Positions 62,910 to 64,000 of a stretch of DNA of 64,000 nt are shown one piece after another; the stretch's first letter is position 1; every line of letters starts with the position of its first letter. A program made the position numbers and the translations under genes. The DNA is from Clostridiales bacterium. Lineage in GTDB: Bacteria; Bacillota; Clostridia; Christensenellales; Aristaeellaceae. Where the stretch lies: contig SVGN01000009.1 of assembly GCA_015056315.1 (NCBI GenBank), positions 1-64,000 on the forward strand, written 5' to 3'. The notes below the pieces were generated by a model. It did not search any database. It was not told the origin of the DNA and was given only the letters and a program-made list of their open reading frames with translations.

Positions 62910-63764
62910 ATGGTAGATATTGCGATCATCGGCAAAGGCCCGGCGGGCTGGTCCTGCGCTATGACGGCCCGTATGCGCGGCCTCAGCGCAGTGGTCATCG
63001 CTCCGGCGAAGGATACGGGCTGGCTGCAAAGCGCCGAGCGCATCGATAATTATCCGGGTCTGCCCCAGATCAGCGGCAGAGCCATGCTGGATTGCTTCCA
63101 GGATCAGGCGCTGGCCATGGGCGCAGAGGAGCGCCACGGTTTGGTGCGCCAGATCATGCCGCTGAAGGATCGCTTCATGCTGCTGGTGGAAAACGACATC
63201 CTGGAGGCGGCCACCGTTGTGCTGGCCATGGGCGCAGCCAGGCCCACCCTGCTGCCCGGAGAGGCGGAGCAGCTGGGGCAGGGGGTCAGCTATTGCGCCA
63301 CCTGCGATGGCATGTTCTACCGGGGCAAGCGGATCGCCGTGCTTTCCGGCACGCCCCAGGGCACAGAAGAAAGTCGCTTTTTGGCTGGTCTTGCAGCCGG
63401 ATTGGATCATTATTCCCTCAAACCCCACACCATCGGGGAATTGCCCGAAAACGCAGTGCTGCAACAGGCAAAGCCCGTTGCCATCGCCCGAAACGAGAAC
63501 GGTTTGGTGCTGGTCACCGATCAGGGAGAGAGGAGCTACGACGGCATCTTCATCTTCCGTGCGGCAGTGCCGCTGGGTATGCTGCTGGCAGACCTGAAGA
63601 CCGAGGGCAGCTTCATACCCGTGGATCGGGAAATGAAGACCAACGTGCCCGGCATATTTGCCGCCGGAGATTGCACCGGTCAGCCGTTGCAGATCGCCAA
63701 AGCGGTGGGAGAGGGCAATATCGCCGCCATTTCCGCTGCCGCATATCTTTCGAAAAAGGATTGA
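62910..63764 (+). CDS. Thioredoxin-reductase-like flavoprotein without NADPH motifs
   Basis: A 284-residue FAD protein of the thioredoxin reductase fold. It has the FAD loop IIGKGPAGWS, the redox disulfide C129-A-T-C132 in SYCATCDGMFYRGK, and the C-terminal GIFAAGDCTGQPLQIAKAVG. In place of the NADPH motifs GGGxSA and HRRxxxR it has VLSGTPQGTEESRFLAGLAA and YSLKPHT, so NADPH binding looks lost. This is the pattern of ferredoxin-dependent flavin thioredoxin reductases described in clostridia (inference). GGAGGGG precedes the ATG at 62910. Confidence 0.82.
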   Translation: MVDIAIIGKGPAGWSCAMTARMRGLSAVVIAPAKDTGWLQSAERIDNYPGLPQISGRAMLDCFQDQALAMGAEERHGLVRQIMPLKDRFMLLVENDILEAATVVLAMGAARPTLLPGEAEQLGQGVSYCATCDGMFYRGKRIAVLSGTPQGTEESRFLAGLAAGLDHYSLKPHTIGELPENAVLQQAKPVAIARNENGLVLVTDQGERSYDGIFIFRAAVPLGMLLADLKTEGSFIPVDREMKTNVPGIFAAGDCTGQPLQIAKAVGEGNIAAISAAAYLSKKD

Positions 63765-63836
63765 ACCTGCCGCTGCCGCCTGCGGGCGGGCAAGCGGGAT
63801 GACCGGATAGACATACAAGCATAGGAGGAAACGTAT

Positions 63837-64000
63837 ATGAAGAAAACCATGTTCCGTCGCTTCGCCGCCCTGATGGCCGTAGTATGCCTTTTCTGCTGCG
63901 GTGCTTTTGCCCGTGCAGAGGAACCCGCCGCCGATCTGGAAGCCCTTTACCCCTTGATGGATCTGGTCTGCGCTGCCGGGTACGACCCTGCACTGGGCAC
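63837..64000 (+). CDS. Secreted protein, truncated by the window end
   Basis: The first 54 codons of a gene. Residues 1-26 look like a signal peptide (KKTMFRRFAALMAVVCLFCC, then GAFARA before EEPAAD). Cysteines at the end of the hydrophobic core could also suit lipidation, but the AFARA-like site favours signal peptidase I. AGGAGG precedes the ATG at 63837. Function cannot be told. Confidence 0.65.
   Translation, partial: MKKTMFRRFAALMAVVCLFCCGAFARAEEPAADLEALYPLMDLVCAAGYDPALG

Overview
The window is about 59% G+C and comes from a low-to-mid-complexity bacterial chromosome, most likely a Bacillota (Clostridia) gut-type anaerobe. The reasons are the L21/Prp/L27 ribosomal block with an N-terminally extended L27, DUF951, a PdaB-like deacetylase, a Clostridia-type double-OB SSB, strong AGGAGG ribosome-binding sites, a Firmicutes-type LexA box and an upp-atpIBEFHAGDC locus. 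I would not go below class from this sequence. There are no rRNA or tRNA genes, transposases or CRISPR arrays.

Layout. 1-350: gene-free, a chain of about eight stem-loops. 371-2283: acetyltransferase, a micro-protein, mtnN and a Cys-rich DUF3795-like protein. 2374-6767: hexuronate operon uxuA-uxuB-GntR-PHP behind a promoter with a perfect GntR-type palindrome. 6853-11541: P-loop kinase, methyltransferase, GH1 beta-glucosidase, an FMN alpha-hydroxyacid oxidase-like enzyme and a TIM-barrel isomerase. 11609-15822: SSB, polysaccharide deacetylase, 2-hydroxyacid dehydrogenase and an FAD-Rieske oxidoreductase. 16001-28557: a (glucurono)xylo-oligosaccharide block with a heterodimeric ABC exporter-type pair, GH8 exo-oligoxylanase, GH2, GH67 alpha-glucuronidase, an MBL-fold hydrolase and GH39 xylosidase. 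28616-33771: SDR, ABC exporter, methyltransferase, DUF951 and two tandem signal peptidases I. 33844-41093: YccF, an XRE regulator with three tiny membrane proteins, NADP-isocitrate dehydrogenase, a GlpA/GlpB-like/DUF1667 operon and a VanY-like pseudo-peptidase. 41122-46926 (minus strand): metNIQ with a leader peptide and attenuator, DUF554-ahcY, rpmA-prp-rplU. 47186-50835: acetyltransferase and an EndoQ-UvrD fusion. 51030-58678: upp and the complete F1Fo ATP synthase. 58871-64000: ABC-2 system, methyltransferase, DUF5131 under a LexA box, a thioredoxin-reductase-like flavoprotein and a truncated secreted protein.

How the genes fit together. The GH8, GH39, GH67, GH2 and GH1 enzymes lack signal peptides, so they should act on imported oligosaccharides. 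GH67 would release (methyl)glucuronate; glucuronate can enter the UxuA/UxuB branch about 20 kb away after isomerisation (uxaC is not in the window). The GntR gene in the uxu operon is the obvious ligand for the palindrome before uxuA, and partial matches lie before the ABC/GH operon and before the GH67 gene. The sulfur/methyl cycle is represented by MetNIQ import, S-adenosylhomocysteinase and MTA/SAH nucleosidase.

The strongest unexpected signal is upstream of metN: a promoter, a 25-residue leader ORF in which 7 of codons 5-15 are Met or Cys, a possible antiterminator and a Rho-independent terminator. This is the architecture of ribosome-mediated attenuation rather than a SAM riboswitch or T-box. 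Other points worth a second look are a two-carboxylate (Na+-type) ATP synthase c subunit, a one-base frameshift that fuses rpmA in frame to the next gene, a LexA box on the DUF5131 promoter, a thioredoxin-reductase-like protein without NADPH motifs, a zinc-ligand-less VanY homologue, and a MetQ without a lipobox.
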